DNA of 64,000 nt, from the NCBI RefSeq assembly GCF_030463535.1, contig NC_132901.1, positions 8,252,959-8,316,958 of the forward strand, given 5' to 3'. The notes under the pieces are model-generated. The model was not told the origin of the DNA and did not search any database. It saw only the letters and a list, made by a program, of their open reading frames with translations. This document shows positions 10,810-24,776 of the stretch, one piece after another; the stretch's first letter is position 1, and each line of letters opens with the position of its first letter. Origin of the DNA: Salminus brasiliensis (Eukaryota; Chordata; Actinopteri; Characiformes; Bryconidae). The position numbers and the translations under genes are program-made.

Positions 10810-11369
10810 CTAACTACAAGTTCAGCCTATTGACACACGTGCCATGTATTAGGACTAATCACGTGTTGTTTTAGAACGTTTTCGAAAAGTATAGATGACG
10901 TACAGTGTTTTATTGATTCAACCATTCATGTGATCCGGCTCTTTAATTCTTGAATTTGATTTATTGTTGTACTGGGTTGTTGGCGTTGTATTTTCTAAAC
11001 GTTGCAAACCCTTTGTATGTGGATTTACTTGTTCAATATGTTGTCATGGAGCCTGTCTCTCTCTCTCTATCTCTGTCTATCTCTCTATGTATACATATCT
11101 ATCTACCTACCTACCTTCCTACCTACCACCCTCCCTCTCTTCATCTAATGATGAAATCCGATAACTGCACGTCCAGTCACAGTAAAAAGTAAACCGTGTG
11201 CCATGGTGTACAGTAGTGGGCTGATCTCAGTGTGTGCTTGTTTTATGCTTGCAAGGTCGTAACCCTAGTACTAAATAGCCATTTATGTCATTTATTCAGG
11301 CATTCAGGTGCATTGAGGGAGGACACGTACTCTTGTCGTGTGTGTGTGTGTGAAATAATCGCTACGCAC

Positions 11370-12440
11370 GTTAGAATGGCGTGATGTAGTGTGACTTTGT
11401 TGTATACGAGACCGAGGCGCACATGGCGACAGCCATCAGAGGGGAGTGGACGGCTGACCGAGGTATTTGTCGTGTTAAGACCTATGTTAACTACTTTTAA
11501 TGTTCATACATGTGAAACGTCGTCTTTACATGACGACATGTGAGTCATTACACTTTGCGTTGCTTTGTGGAATAGGCGTGAGCTGGAGACTGGACCTGGT
11601 CAGCTCCGTTGTGTCGCTGTTGGCACGATAACGTTTGCTAACTTGCCAAAAATGAAGTGGATACTGAAATCCGATAAGTCGATTTTGCGGAGAGCCTAAA
11701 GTTGTACACCCAGTCACAGCAAATCGACGTAGAACTGCCGTTGCTGGATCTATGTGTGGAGTTGTACATAGCTTGGAGCCAGCTTAACGATTAGCAGCGT
11801 GGCTAACTCGGCCAGCATAAACAGTAAAGCACAAATATGAGCCTAATTATGAGGGGTCATTATTTATTGACCACAGTGCAGTGCCACATGCGGAGTTGTA
11901 GCATAAAAGTACGCAATACAGCCGTGATTGGTGGCTGTTGAGTGATTTGAGTTAACTTGCTTTTTCAGGTCCACACATGAGCTAACATAGCGATTAGCAT
12001 GCTAGCTAACTCGGATGGTACAAACAATAGCATTACGCCAGCGAGTGTAAATACCTGTCAGATAAATACACACTCGCTCGAGTCAGTCAGGTTTTATTAT
12101 GAAACCGTGTATATAGCTAGCAACATTTTATACGTTTACTGCCGTGGTTGAAATCGAGAAGCCACCTCGGAGAGTAGCATGATGGCTAGGTGTCTAAAAA
12201 TTAATCACAAAAATAACGATATTACGGACACGTGCGTAGTTCTCTATATTGTTATTTGGAGCAAGTGAGGGAGAAACAGTCGTGCTTAAACCCGGCTACC
12301 AGCAGCGTATCTTCTGGTTTTCAGAGCTGGGCGGCCTGTGTAGCTTGCTAGCTAGTGTTTTGTTTACAAAAGATTATTTTCGTTATTAGCTAGTTGCCGA
12401 AACGGCATCGGTCAACCGAAAAAACGAACAAACAAAAAAA
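11370..12440 (+). other. Orphan promoter and first-exon-like stretch in the spacer
   Basis: CpG-containing sequence unlike its AT-rich surroundings. At 11423-11462 an ATG opens 13 codons plus one base (MATAIRGEWTADR) and ends at GAG|GTATTT, a fair 5' splice donor. The sequence after it is full of GCTAGCTAAC and GATTAGCA strings, which I associate with first introns of fish genes. No second exon found before the H4 gene. Present in all four spacers. Could be a captured gene start, or chance. Confidence 0.35.
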
Positions 12441-12541
12441 CAATGCAATTTCGCTCGTTGGCCAATAGTTAAACAGTAAAAAAGCTCAGAAAAAGCTATG
12501 ACATTAGAACCGGAGTTGCACTGTCCAATTCCCAAGCAGCT

Positions 12542-12600
12542 CACTACTCCCTATGGAGTGCACGGTGTCACGAAAAAACGCTGTGCACTAGGGAGTAGTG
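12542..12600. repeat. Short inverted repeat, MITE-like (spacer 1)
   Basis: CACTACTCCCTATGGAGTGC at the left pairs with GTGCACTAGGGAGTAGTG at the right around a loop of about 19 bases; one arm has 4 extra bases. It resembles the inner end of a fish miniature DNA transposon. Confidence 0.55.
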
Positions 12601-12687
12601 GAGTGCGGTTTAGGATCGCCCCAGGTGTACGAAGGAAGACTTCATGCATGGAGCATGGGGTGTCATCCTGTGGTAAAACACGGAAAG

Positions 12688-12689
<2 letters not shown>

Positions 12690-12757
<68 letters not shown>
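12690..12757. repeat. (TA)n microsatellite, spacer 1
   Basis: Pure TA run of about 68 bases; about 63, 60 and 40 bases in the other spacers. Confidence 0.95.
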
Positions 12758-12762
<5 letters not shown>

Positions 12763-13263
12763 TTGGCGTTATTATTGTAGTAATTGATTTTTAGAAAACA
12801 GTGCATAAATGTTTATTTACAAAGGCCACATGGCCCCTATCCACTTCTTACAGTGACTCAAAGTAGGCTCATACACAGCCTCACTAAACAGTTCATCTTA
12901 TGCCTAGGTCACTGAATTGTATGAATTTATTCAGTTATTTATTTATTTAAGATTTCGCCATAAGACCAATCTATTTCAGAAATGATTTTAGCTCTTAATT
13001 GCAGTTTAGGTTACTTCGTCATTATATGGTCAAGCAGGTCTGGAGCTAGGCTGTAGGTTTCAAAGCTAAATCATGTTGAGTTAAAGTATTCACAGTGAAG
13101 GTTATGCATGATCCAAAGTGTGCTGCGTTATTTTGAACATGAGTACATCCAGAGAGAACGGAATTCTGGTTGACTGTATTTTGTATGGCTACCCACTCAG
13201 TGGCTATACAGCAAAACAAGCGTTCTGCACACGTACAGAGTATGAGGCGGAGCTGATGTACTG
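12758..13263. other. End of H3-H4 spacer, upstream of H4
   Basis: No gene seen. The short open frames here are not supported by codon pattern or homology that I recognise. Confidence 0.5.
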
Positions 13264-13694
<431 letters not shown>

Positions 13695-13724
13695 ACGCTC
13701 GGCCTGAACAGCTCTAAACCCAAC

Positions 13725-13740
13725 GGCTCTTTTAAGAGCC
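13725..13740 (+). terminator. Histone mRNA 3' stem-loop, H4 of cassette II
   Basis: GGCTCTTTTAAGAGCC then ACTCA, with CAGCAAAAGAGCC downstream as a clear U7-pairing element. AATAAA at 13924 and 14036 are possible backup polyadenylation signals. Confidence 0.95.
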
Positions 13741-13870
13741 ACTCACAAATCCAGCAAAAGAGCCTGTTTCTAATCTTAGCTTGTTTGTTTCAAATAAGGC
13801 AGTTTCCCGGATACTCTGTATTAAGAATGTAATATATGGGAAGAGTACATATATGTTACTTTGTATATAT

Positions 13871-14320
13871 GTATTGTTTTACACCCCCCCGTATGCGTTG
13901 GTAAAATCAGAACTATACGTCTTAATAAATCCTGATAGTCGCCGTCAACGCCGCTGTGGCGAAAAACAGATTAAGCCCTGTAGATTAAAAATGCGCGGGA
14001 AGGCGAACAAAGAGTTGATCATATTTGTTTGTTTCAATAAAGTCAATGATGGTGGTTATGAATCTCCCGGTTACTTTGTTAAGAAGCTCATTTTCAGGAG
14101 GAAAAAACATAATTTATATATAATATTTATATATATATATGACATTATATTCTTATATAATAATGTGATTATTATATAAGAATACATATTGTTTTCCATT
14201 TACCCCGTTTGCGTTGATTAAATCAGAATTATACAGAACATCGCCGTCAACACCGCTTTGGCGAAAAATAATGTGCCGCCTGCACGGTGGGTACAAATGC
14301 GCGGGTAGGCGAACAAAGAG
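13871..14320. repeat. H4-H2B intergenic duplication with AT palindrome, cassette II
   Basis: Two diverged copies of one segment, 13871-14014 and 14187-14320. Both carry GCGTTG, AAATCAGAA, CGCCGTCAAC, TGGCGAAAAA and AATGCGCGGG, and both end GGCGAACAAAGAG. Between them, 14148-14184 is a perfect palindrome with 16-base arms (TATTCTTATATAATAA) and a 5-base loop. The second copy lies just upstream of the H2B promoter region. A (GGGGA)n run follows near 14359-14378. Confidence 0.8.
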
Positions 14321-14438
14321 AATGCTGCTCAGGGGAGGGGGAAGGGAGCAGGAGAAAAGGGAGGGGAGGGGAGGGGAGGGCAGGGGATGGGAAAAGGGAG
14401 TGTGGGGGGTTGGGAAGAAGCGAGCGGACAATTGTTGT

Positions 14439-14935
<497 letters not shown>

Positions 14936-14965
14936 ATGGTGATAGCGGCGTAATCCAAACCCAAC

Positions 14966-14981
14966 GGCTCTTTTAAGAGCC
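14966..14981 (+). terminator. Histone mRNA 3' stem-loop, H2B of cassette II
   Basis: GGCTCTTTTAAGAGCC then ACCCA; CGAAAGAGCAG downstream is the likely U7-pairing element. Confidence 0.95.
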
Positions 14982-15175
14982 ACCCACGGTTTCTTCGAAA
15001 GAGCAGTTTTATTCAAGAACAAAGTCGCCGATGGTAAGCTATAATACTAATTATTATTATTAATATTATTATTATTTTTTTTTTCCCCCATGAGTGCTTC
15101 TGCAGCCATTATTGTAAAAGGAATGCCCTTCAGTGTATGTATGTATGTAAATCAACTTACTTAGTTGTTTGTCTG

Positions 15176-16987
15176 CATTTAATTGGTATAGTATACTAAG
15201 ATTCAGGGGCAGAGCAGCAAACTAAAATACTGTGCCATACTAACTGTATGGCGTGGGGTTGTAATGCTAAGTGGGATAAATGAAGCTGCACATCACCTGT
15301 GAAAGACCAGTCCAGAGGAGATCAGCCTTACAGGTGGGGAATAGTGAGGCAGGAAACCATACTAGGGTTAACTTGAAGCCTAGAACTATACACTTGATCT
15401 TTGTAATGAAAGCTGTCTAGTATATATAACCAGGCATACGGTTAGGAAAGAGAGGAAATAAGTATCTCCACAAGCTTTTTTTGTTGGGTCACAGAAGGGT
15501 GAAGTTATTCAAAGCCTTAGGTTTATGGTGAGATTTGAGTGAGCAAGAATAGGTTCAGAGCTAGACTTTTGATGTAGAGGGTCGGAGCAAGGCAAAAGGA
15601 CGAGGGTAGAGTAAGTAAAATAGTATGGCGGTCAAAGGCCTCAGGTTTATGATGAAGGTGGATTGAGTTAAAGTGACCGTGAGCTTAGGCCTTTGCCTTA
15701 GGATACAAAGGAAGGTTCAGTAAAAGTGAATTTCAGCATTAGCCATCAGCCTGATGATTTGGATACACATGGCCTCGGCCTACTGAGGAATGCACATCTA
15801 AGTAGAATGGTCATGACTGCATGGAATGGGTTAAATGAAAGTAAAAGTTTAAAAATAATAATTTGGTGTGTTGCTTATTGAGATAGAGGGAGGGATGGGG
15901 TTAATTTGTTTTAGGACAAGAATGAGATTGGAGTTGTTTCATGTGAGGGGTTTGAATTAGGATGGAGTGATTTTGTTTAATGGTTGGAGGAAGGATGGGG
16001 TTATTTCATTTTAGGTTTTGTGAGAGAAGGTGGTGGGGTTTGTATTAGAGTATGAATGGAAATGGGTTATTTTATTTTGGGGTTAGACGGCGGATGGGGT
16101 TATTTGGTTTCATGGTTAGAATGATGTTAAGGTTATGTTGTACTAGGTTAAGAGGGAGGACAGAGTTATTTTGTATTAGGACTATTTGGTTTGGTTCACT
16201 AAAAGATGAATTTGGTTGAAGCCTTAGGTTAATGGTGAGATTCGAGCGAGCAAGAATAGGTTCAGAGCTAGACTTATGATGTAGAGGGTCGGAGCAAGGC
16301 AAAAGGACGAGGGTAGAGTAAGTAAAATAGTATGGCGGTCAAAGGCCTCAGTTTTATGATGAAGGTGGATTGAGTTAAAGTGACGGTGAGTTTAAGCCTT
16401 TGCCTTAGGATACAAAGGAAGGTTCAGTAAAAGTGAGTTTCAACATTAGCCATCAGCCTGATGATTTGGATACACATGGCCTCGGCCTACTGAGGAATGC
16501 ACATCTAAGTAGAATGGTCATGACTGCATGGAATGGGTTAAATGAAAGTAAAAGTTTAAAAATAATAATTTGGTGTGTTGCTTATTGAGATAGAGGGAGG
16601 GATGGGGTTAATTTGTTTTAGTACAAGAATGAGATTTGAGTTGTTTCATGTGAGGGGTTCGAATGAGGATGGAGTGATTTTGTATAATGGTTGGAGGAAG
16701 GATGGGGTTATTTTATTTAGGGTTAGAGAGAGAAAATGGTTATTTTCTATTAGGGTTAAAATGAAAAATGGGGTTTTAGGGTTTAAATGAGCTTGGGTTT
16801 ATTTTGTATTGGGGTTAGAGTGAAGGTGCAGTTATTTTGTATTAGGCTTGAAAAAGGGCATGATAGTTTTATGTTATGTTTAGAATAAGTTTTGTCTTTT
16901 TTTTTTGTTATTTTGTTTTTTGTGTTTTAGGGTTGGGGGGGTGTATGCAGTTATTTTGTGTTAGGGTTAGTATGAGATTTTTGGCTA
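15176..16987. repeat. H2B-H1 higher-order repeat block of cassette II, two copies
   Basis: Landmark copies at 15547 and 16254 (spacing 707). The left edge CATTTAATTGG at 15176 is the point at which cassette I was joined to the spacer stub. Same internal monomers of about 33 bases; a GT-rich tail with TTAGGGTTAG precedes the H1 upstream block. Confidence 0.85.
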
Positions 16988-17466
16988 TGGTATATTGGGT
17001 GTGTTACGAGTGCGTATTAGGGGACCTATGGAGAGCCGTTCCGAGTGTGGAAGCGCCGGTGACAAAGACGCATCGACGGTGGAAGTCATACTGCGCACAC
17101 ACGGCAACACTGTGCTTTACACACTCCTCAAGGTCGCCTTGCACGACGAGCAAAACAACGCACCCACGTCTCGGATGCCCAGCACGCTCTCGACGAGGCT
17201 CTCCTCCAACGCACCGGATAACACTCGCCCAGTTCGTGGCACCTTTTGTCGCCGTTTTCCACCGATTAGCACGCCAAATGCGCCGCCGCCCGTTCGGCAC
17301 GCCGGTAGCGTGGCACGCTTCGGTGAGCGCCGTATTAAACGCGGCGTCGTTACGCTGCCCTTCCCGTCTTCTCAACACACGGTGGAGCCTCTCGGAGACG
17401 AAAGAGCATTTCTACGCTCGCCAAGTTGAGCTTTCACCCATATTTCGCTCGACAAACGCCGAGAGA
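16988..17466. other. CpG-rich H1 upstream block, cassette II
   Basis: Copy of 2821-3299 with one base change (CCGCCG for CCACCG near 17283). No supported gene. Confidence 0.6.
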
Positions 17467-17551
17467 AAACACAAGTGCGAGACTGTCGCTGCCACACGGC
17501 TGTGCGGCATCGAGCGAGTTGAGTCTACAACGTTCTCATGTGGCTTTTAAG
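17467..17551 (+). promoter_or_regulatory. H1 promoter, cassette II
   Basis: AAACACA at 17467-17473 and TTTTAAG at 17545-17551. The leader differs from cassette I by A to T at 17600. Confidence 0.7.
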
Positions 17552-17634
17552 GGCCGGCCCCCTCGCTGCAGCGGGAGGTTCTACAGAACGCTGCAGCAGT
17601 TTGTGCTCACTCGCGCTCACAGCAAAGCAGAACA

Positions 17635-18258
17635 ATGGCAGAAGTCGCTCCAGCCCCAGCCGCCTCGGCGCCCGCCAAGGCCCCCAAGAAGAAGGCCGCC
17701 GCCCGCCCCAAGAAAGCCGGCCCCAGCGTGGGCGAGCTCATCGTCAAGGCCGTCTCGGCTTCCAAGGAGAGGAGCGGCGTGTCTCTCGCCGCCCTGAAGA
17801 AAGCCCTGGCTGCCGGCGGCTACGACGTCGAGAAGAACAACTCACGCGTTAAGCTCGCCGTCAAGAGCCTCGTCACCAAGGGCACTCTGGTGCAGACCAA
17901 AGGCACCGGCGCGTCGGGCTCTTTCAAGCTTAACAAGAAGCAGACCGAGGCAAAGAAGAAGCCGGCCGCCAAGAAACCGGCACCTAAAGCTAAGAAGCCG
18001 GCCGCCAAGAAACCAGCCGCGGCCAAGAAGCCCAAGAAGGTAGCAGCCAAGAAACCCACTGCGGCTAAGAAATCCCCCAAGAAGGCCAAGAAGCCCGTCG
18101 CGGCCGCTAAGAAGGCAGCGAAGAGCCCCAAGAAGGCCAAGAAGCCGGCGGCTCCCAAAAAGGCGACCAAGAGCCCAAAGAAAGCCAAAACGGTCAAGCC
18201 TAAAGCAGCTAAGCCCAAGGCGGCGAAGGCGAAAAAGGCTGCCCCTAAGAAGAAGTAA
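17635..18258 (+). CDS. Linker histone H1, cassette II
   Basis: A 207-residue protein identical to the copy at 3468: N-tail, winged-helix domain about 29-103, C-tail with SPKK at Ser147, Ser164 and Ser180. It sits between a two-copy H2B-H1 repeat block and an intact H2A. The stem-loop after it is intact but its 3' flank reads CCCCA instead of ACCCA, the only such change in the window. Confidence 0.97.
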   Translation: MAEVAPAPAASAPAKAPKKKAAARPKKAGPSVGELIVKAVSASKERSGVSLAALKKALAAGGYDVEKNNSRVKLAVKSLVTKGTLVQTKGTGASGSFKLNKKQTEAKKKPAAKKPAPKAKKPAAKKPAAAKKPKKVAAKKPTAAKKSPKKAKKPVAAAKKAAKSPKKAKKPAAPKKATKSPKKAKTVKPKAAKPKAAKAKKAAPKKK

Positions 18259-18301
18259 ACAGTAACGCCGTTTACCTTCATGTCTTGTTTCTCTATTCAA
18301 C

Positions 18302-18317
18302 GGCTCTTTTAAGAGCC
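18302..18317 (+). terminator. Histone mRNA 3' stem-loop, H1 of cassette II
   Basis: Stem and loop unchanged. The first flanking base after the stem is C instead of A (18318). Confidence 0.93.
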
Positions 18318-18678
18318 CCCCACAGTTTCATAAAAAAACAGCTTTTTTTCCCCCCTTGTTACTGCATAATGAATTGATTGTTAAAAAAAAAAAAAAAAAA
18401 CACAACACAAAAATAGCTCTCATTAGTTTCCCCACACAATAATTATATATGATCAATATATATATATATTTTTGGTTTGGTCATACGTGTTACATTTGAG
18501 CGGGAAAGGGAAAGAAAACGCGGGGCACGAGTGGGGGTAAATGTTTCTTTCTTTAACCCGTTTTCTTTCTTCCTTTCTCTCTCTCGCTCACACAGACACA
18601 CAGCACGAGAGGAGGAGGGGGTCGGGTAGGAAAGCGAGCAGAGGTGGGAGGACGCTAGAGTCTGACGGCGGAAATGCG
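18318..18678. other. H1-H2A intergenic stretch, cassette II
   Basis: Same layout as 4151-4514, with a slightly different A-tract and a shorter (AT)n run. Confidence 0.7.
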
Positions 18679-19189
<511 letters not shown>

Positions 19190-19223
19190 ATTGGCGCTCT
19201 CCGTTGATTTATCTATACACAAA

Positions 19224-19239
19224 GGCTCTTTTAAGAGCC
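19224..19239 (+). terminator. Histone mRNA 3' stem-loop, H2A of cassette II
   Basis: Unchanged 16-base element with ACCCA flank. Confidence 0.95.
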
Positions 19240-19450
19240 ACCCATTTTTTCTAAGAAAAGTGCTGCTCCTTTACAAACAACACTACATATTCTTCACGTG
19301 ATTTCCAACTGCATAAAAAAATAATAGCTTTATGAACCGAGTTATTATATAAACACACTGCCATGCAATACACAATTGCCCTTTTTCATATATTTCACGT
19401 ACTGAGATCAACACCCTATGCATATGTGCATGTATACACACATTCTCTCG

Positions 19451-19492
<42 letters not shown>

Positions 19493-19644
19493 GTGTTTAA
19501 TGTTCGCTGTAATGTACAGTACATTGATTAGTTTGATCATATTATTGTTCTTATTATTATATATTCTTTTAATGCTTTTTTTTTCTTTGTTGTTTTGTAT
19601 TACAGGAGCCCGCCGTTTTGCTTTTAGGTTTGAAAAGAAGACGC
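19240..19644. other. H2A-H3 intergenic stretch, cassette II
   Basis: As 5076-5464, but the CA run is longer (19459-19490). The acceptor-like pyrimidine tract ending TATTACAG is kept. Confidence 0.7.
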
Positions 19645-20232
<588 letters not shown>

Positions 20233-20245
20233 TGAAATACCCAAC

Positions 20246-20261
20246 GGCTCTTTTAAGAGCC
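20246..20261 (+). terminator. Histone mRNA 3' stem-loop, H3 of cassette II
   Basis: Unchanged element after the frameshifted H3. Confidence 0.95.
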
Positions 20262-23200
20262 ACCTACCCGTGTCCGCGCCGAAACAGCAAATGTCTGCCT
20301 CACCTCGGTGTTGCGTTTATATAATGTAAGGCTATTATGACGCGCGCTCGCTTCTAAGTTCCATAGGGCTGCGCGAGCAAAACCAGCCGTAAGACAGTGG
20401 TTGTAAAGTTTAGCAAAAAAAACAACAACTAATATATATGTATATATATATTATAACGTTTTGTACAACATTTCACATCAAAATCGCCATATTTAACATG
20501 TGTTTTAATACATATTAATACGTTTCTTTAAATACCTATCAATATGATTATACATATTTAATAGTTTGGAAACAGTTCATTCACCCCAGCAAAAAGTTGA
20601 AGCCACTGCTACTTCAGTAGAACACTACACTTTACCCTATGTAGTGTTTAGGCCGGTTTTGGCCTATTACAAACGGCATTTGACATGGATGGAGCGTGGA
20701 TCCCACCGCGTGGTGAAACTATACAACTGCAAGCACAGTTTCAGAGAGCAATGTATGTGTATATTTATATAATGAGAGCTTGATTTTGGGTACCTACGTT
20801 TCATACATATGCAAAATGAGTTTGATTCCATAGAGAGTAAGCGAGACCAGCTGTGGGGCCGCAGTAAAGGAGTTAAGTGTATATTCCGGAGAGGACCACC
20901 GTTGTTGTGGGAACGCAGACATATGTCATGGATGGAGCGTGGATGCCATCGTGTGGTCAAACTAGGCAAATGCAAACGTTAACTACGTAGATTTATTCGT
21001 GTATGTGTGTGAATGTAACAGCTTTTTTCATTTGATAGATGGTTGTGAACTCCAGTACGTCTACTAAATCATTTGTATTGCGGTGTTATTTTGGTTAGTG
21101 TTTTTTAAAGTACATTTTAAAAAATGTTTCTATTGAAGCATACTTCAGTTCAGGGCATTTTAGTAGCCAGCATGGTTACCAGTTCTCATGCTGCCAGGCA
21201 ATGAAATGGAAACTTAATTTAGGGTAATTTTATACACATTAAATATGATTGTTAACTGCACCAACAAATCTAAAAAGTAATTACGTGTCTTACGTGATGA
21301 TTTTCGTTTGGGCTTGGGTTTCATTTCAACAATATGCTAACGATAACATACTCCAGACTGTATAATCTCCTTCCACAACTAGATAAAATGTCTTGTTTTG
21401 AAGAACGCTTGATAGAAGTCTTTAAAAAAAGGCACTTTATTAGCCATCATGACAACCAAACAGCATGCAGTTATGTAAAAAGCCACCAATTTACTCACTG
21501 CTAGAAGCCATTGAGACAAACTATAGAGTAGTGCACTTCTATGTAGGACCTTTATTTCCTTTTCTTTAGAGCCCTTAAACTCTGTGTATTAGCTTATATT
21601 GAGGTTACCATAATAATCATAAATCAGTAAAAAACACCGCTCATCTGCTATCAAGACCTGACCGAGGAGCTGGAGGCCAGTGGAGCAAAGCTAAAATATG
21701 GAAAAGCATACGCACCCTCAAAGTGGTGCAAAAAAAAATAAATAATAATTTTAATCATTCAAGGCATAGGTAAGTAACAAATGAATACAAAAGTGCTAAC
21801 AAAAGTGAATGAAAAGCCAGCCGTACTCACTTGTGAATTCGCTTTTTTGATTTTGCTTCTTTAAACGTCTCTGTGGACCAAAAAAAAAAGATTAATTGTT
21901 TTACATTTTAACCACACGATGGCATCCACGCTCCATTTACGTACTATGACCACAGACTTAAAGCTTAGCCCTGAAACTCCATCAGAAGCCTAAAAGACTT
22001 GACTAGAGAAGTGCACTTCTGTGTAGTGTATACAGTGTAAGGGATTTAGGAAGTGCCCTATTGCAAACGTCACCGTTGTTTTGGTATCGTGGATATATGT
22101 CATGGATGGAGCGTGGATGCCATCGTGTGGTCAAACTCGCAAATGCAAACGCTAAAAACATAGATGTATACGTGTATGTGTGTGAATGTTACAGCTTTTA
22201 CATATGACAGATGGTTGTGAACTCCAGTAAGTCTACTAAGATCTACCAAGGAACATTTGGGCATTTTAGTAGCCAGCATGACAACCAGTTGTCATGCTAC
22301 CAGGCAATGAAAACTTAATTTAGGGCACTGCAATTTTTATACACATTAAATATGATTGTTAACTGCACCAATACATCTAAAAAGTCATTACATGTCTTGC
22401 GGGATGATTTTTGTTTGGGTTTTAACAATATGCTAATGATAAAGTAGGACAGAAATTTTTTTTACTCCAGACTGTATTACCTCCTTCCACAACTCGATCA
22501 AATGGCTTTAGATAAAGAATCCTTGATAGAAGCATTCTTTATTTAAGGCACTTTTTTATCAGTTAGGTAAAAAGCCAACAATTCGCTCACTACTATAAGC
22601 CATTGAGACAAACTGTAGAGTAGTGCAATTCTATGAATGACGTTTTTCCCCTCCCCCTTTAGAGCCCTTAAATTCTATGCTGTATGGTTATGTGTATGTA
22701 TGTATGCATCAGCTTATATTGAGGTTAACATAATAATCATAAATCAATAAAGAACACCGCTCATCTGCTATCAAGACCTGACTAAGGAGCTAGAGGCCAG
22801 TGGAGCAAAGCTACAATTACGAAAAGCATACGCACCATCGGTGCAAAAAAATCATTTTAACCTGCCAGGTTTAGGTCAGAGACTTTCTTCAAGGCATAGG
22901 TAAGTAACAAATGAATACAAAAGTGCTAACAAAAGTGTATCAAAAGCCAGCCGTACTCACTTGTGAATTAGCTTTTTTGTGCTTCTCAAATTGAACTCTT
23001 TCTCTTCTTTCTGATTTTGCTTCTTTAAATGTCTCTGTGGACCAAGAAAAAAAAAACTAAAAAAAAAGATGAATTGTTTTATATTTTGCAGATTTACATT
23101 TTGACCACCAGATGGCATCCACGCTCCATTCACGTACTACGACAACAGACTTAAAGCTTAGCCCTGAAACTCCATCAGAAGCCTAAGGGGTAGGTCTAGC

Positions 23201-24641
23201 CAAACTGCTTCCCCTCACCCTGACTTCATCATGAGCTCTACACTTACTTTGCTTACCACAATGTCTTTCCATATTTCTTTATCATCCACTAACTGCAACA
23301 TATGATAAAAGCAACATTACTTAAAGCAACATTAACTCCCTCTGTGTTTATCTAATCTAGCATGACTTTTATTAGAAGATGTAAAGCGAGCCTGAGAAAT
23401 CCAAGGGGTAAACATGTAGTTTTAGTTGGCCTCATTAGGAGCTTTTCCCTTGTATGCAATAATATACCATTTATTCGATTTGTGTTTGTTCTTTCTTTCT
23501 TTAAATGTCTCTGTGGACACTATATCTTTAACTTGTAGTGTATTAGATTAACGACTACAATTCCCATGATGCCTAACTAAAGATTTTTTTGCACCGATGG
23601 TGCGTATGCTTTTCGTAATTGTAGCTTTGCTCCACTGGCCTCTAGCTCCTTAGTCAGGTCTTGATAGCAGATGAGCGGTGTTCTTTATTGATTTATGATT
23701 ATTATGTTAACCTCAATATAAGCTGATAAAACCTTGCCAAATAAAATTATTTTTGCACAGATTTAATTGTGTGGGTATGAGACATGTTAGTATTATTCCT
23801 ACATTCACTTCTCATTGGTGAAGATCTTCTCTAATGGCCAATGTCAGTGTTAACACTTTACTGTACATCCTATACATTTGCACTCCTGGACACTACTAAC
23901 ACTTTATTATTATTACTTAATAATACAGTGTTATTATTAAATTTTTATGTATCGTCATCTGTCCACTTCATTTCTTATTTTTCATAACTGCACTGTCCTT
24001 CATCTGCAGTTAGTTTGAAATGCATTTTCACATGTATTTTATTTATCTGTCTATCTATCTATCTTGCAGTGTGGGTTCTAACTAGACAAAGGACTCCAAA
24101 AGTCATGTTTGTGTTTTTAAACCACAGTATTGACTTTGTCCTCATGTAACTCATGTATAGTGTAACTGGGTATCTCAGTATCTTCACCTGGATTTATTGA
24201 TCCAAAACTGTAGTTTAGTGATGTCAAGGTTCAAATGTTTAAAGTCATATCATGTTGAATGTTGTGAGGGAATACGTCTGAAAATATATGGAACCTGGCC
24301 TGGCAGATACATATTCTGACCACCAGATGGCATCACTACTCCATTCACGTTCTGCAACTACATAGTCTTAGGGCCTAGCCCTGAAACTCCATCAGAAGCC
24401 TAAGAGGTAGGTCCAGCCGAACTGCTACCACTCATCCTGACTTCATCATGAGCTTTACACTTACTTTGTTCACCACAATTTATTTCCTTCCTTTCTCTTC
24501 CACTAACTGCTAACCAATATGACTTTAGAAGAAGATTTATTAGAAGATGTATAGTGAAAACCTGAGGAATCCAAATGGTGTGGGTTTAGTTTAAGTTGGC
24601 CTTGTTTTATTTTATGTGCAGAAATATGTCAGTGGTGGTGG

Positions 24642-24776
<135 letters not shown>

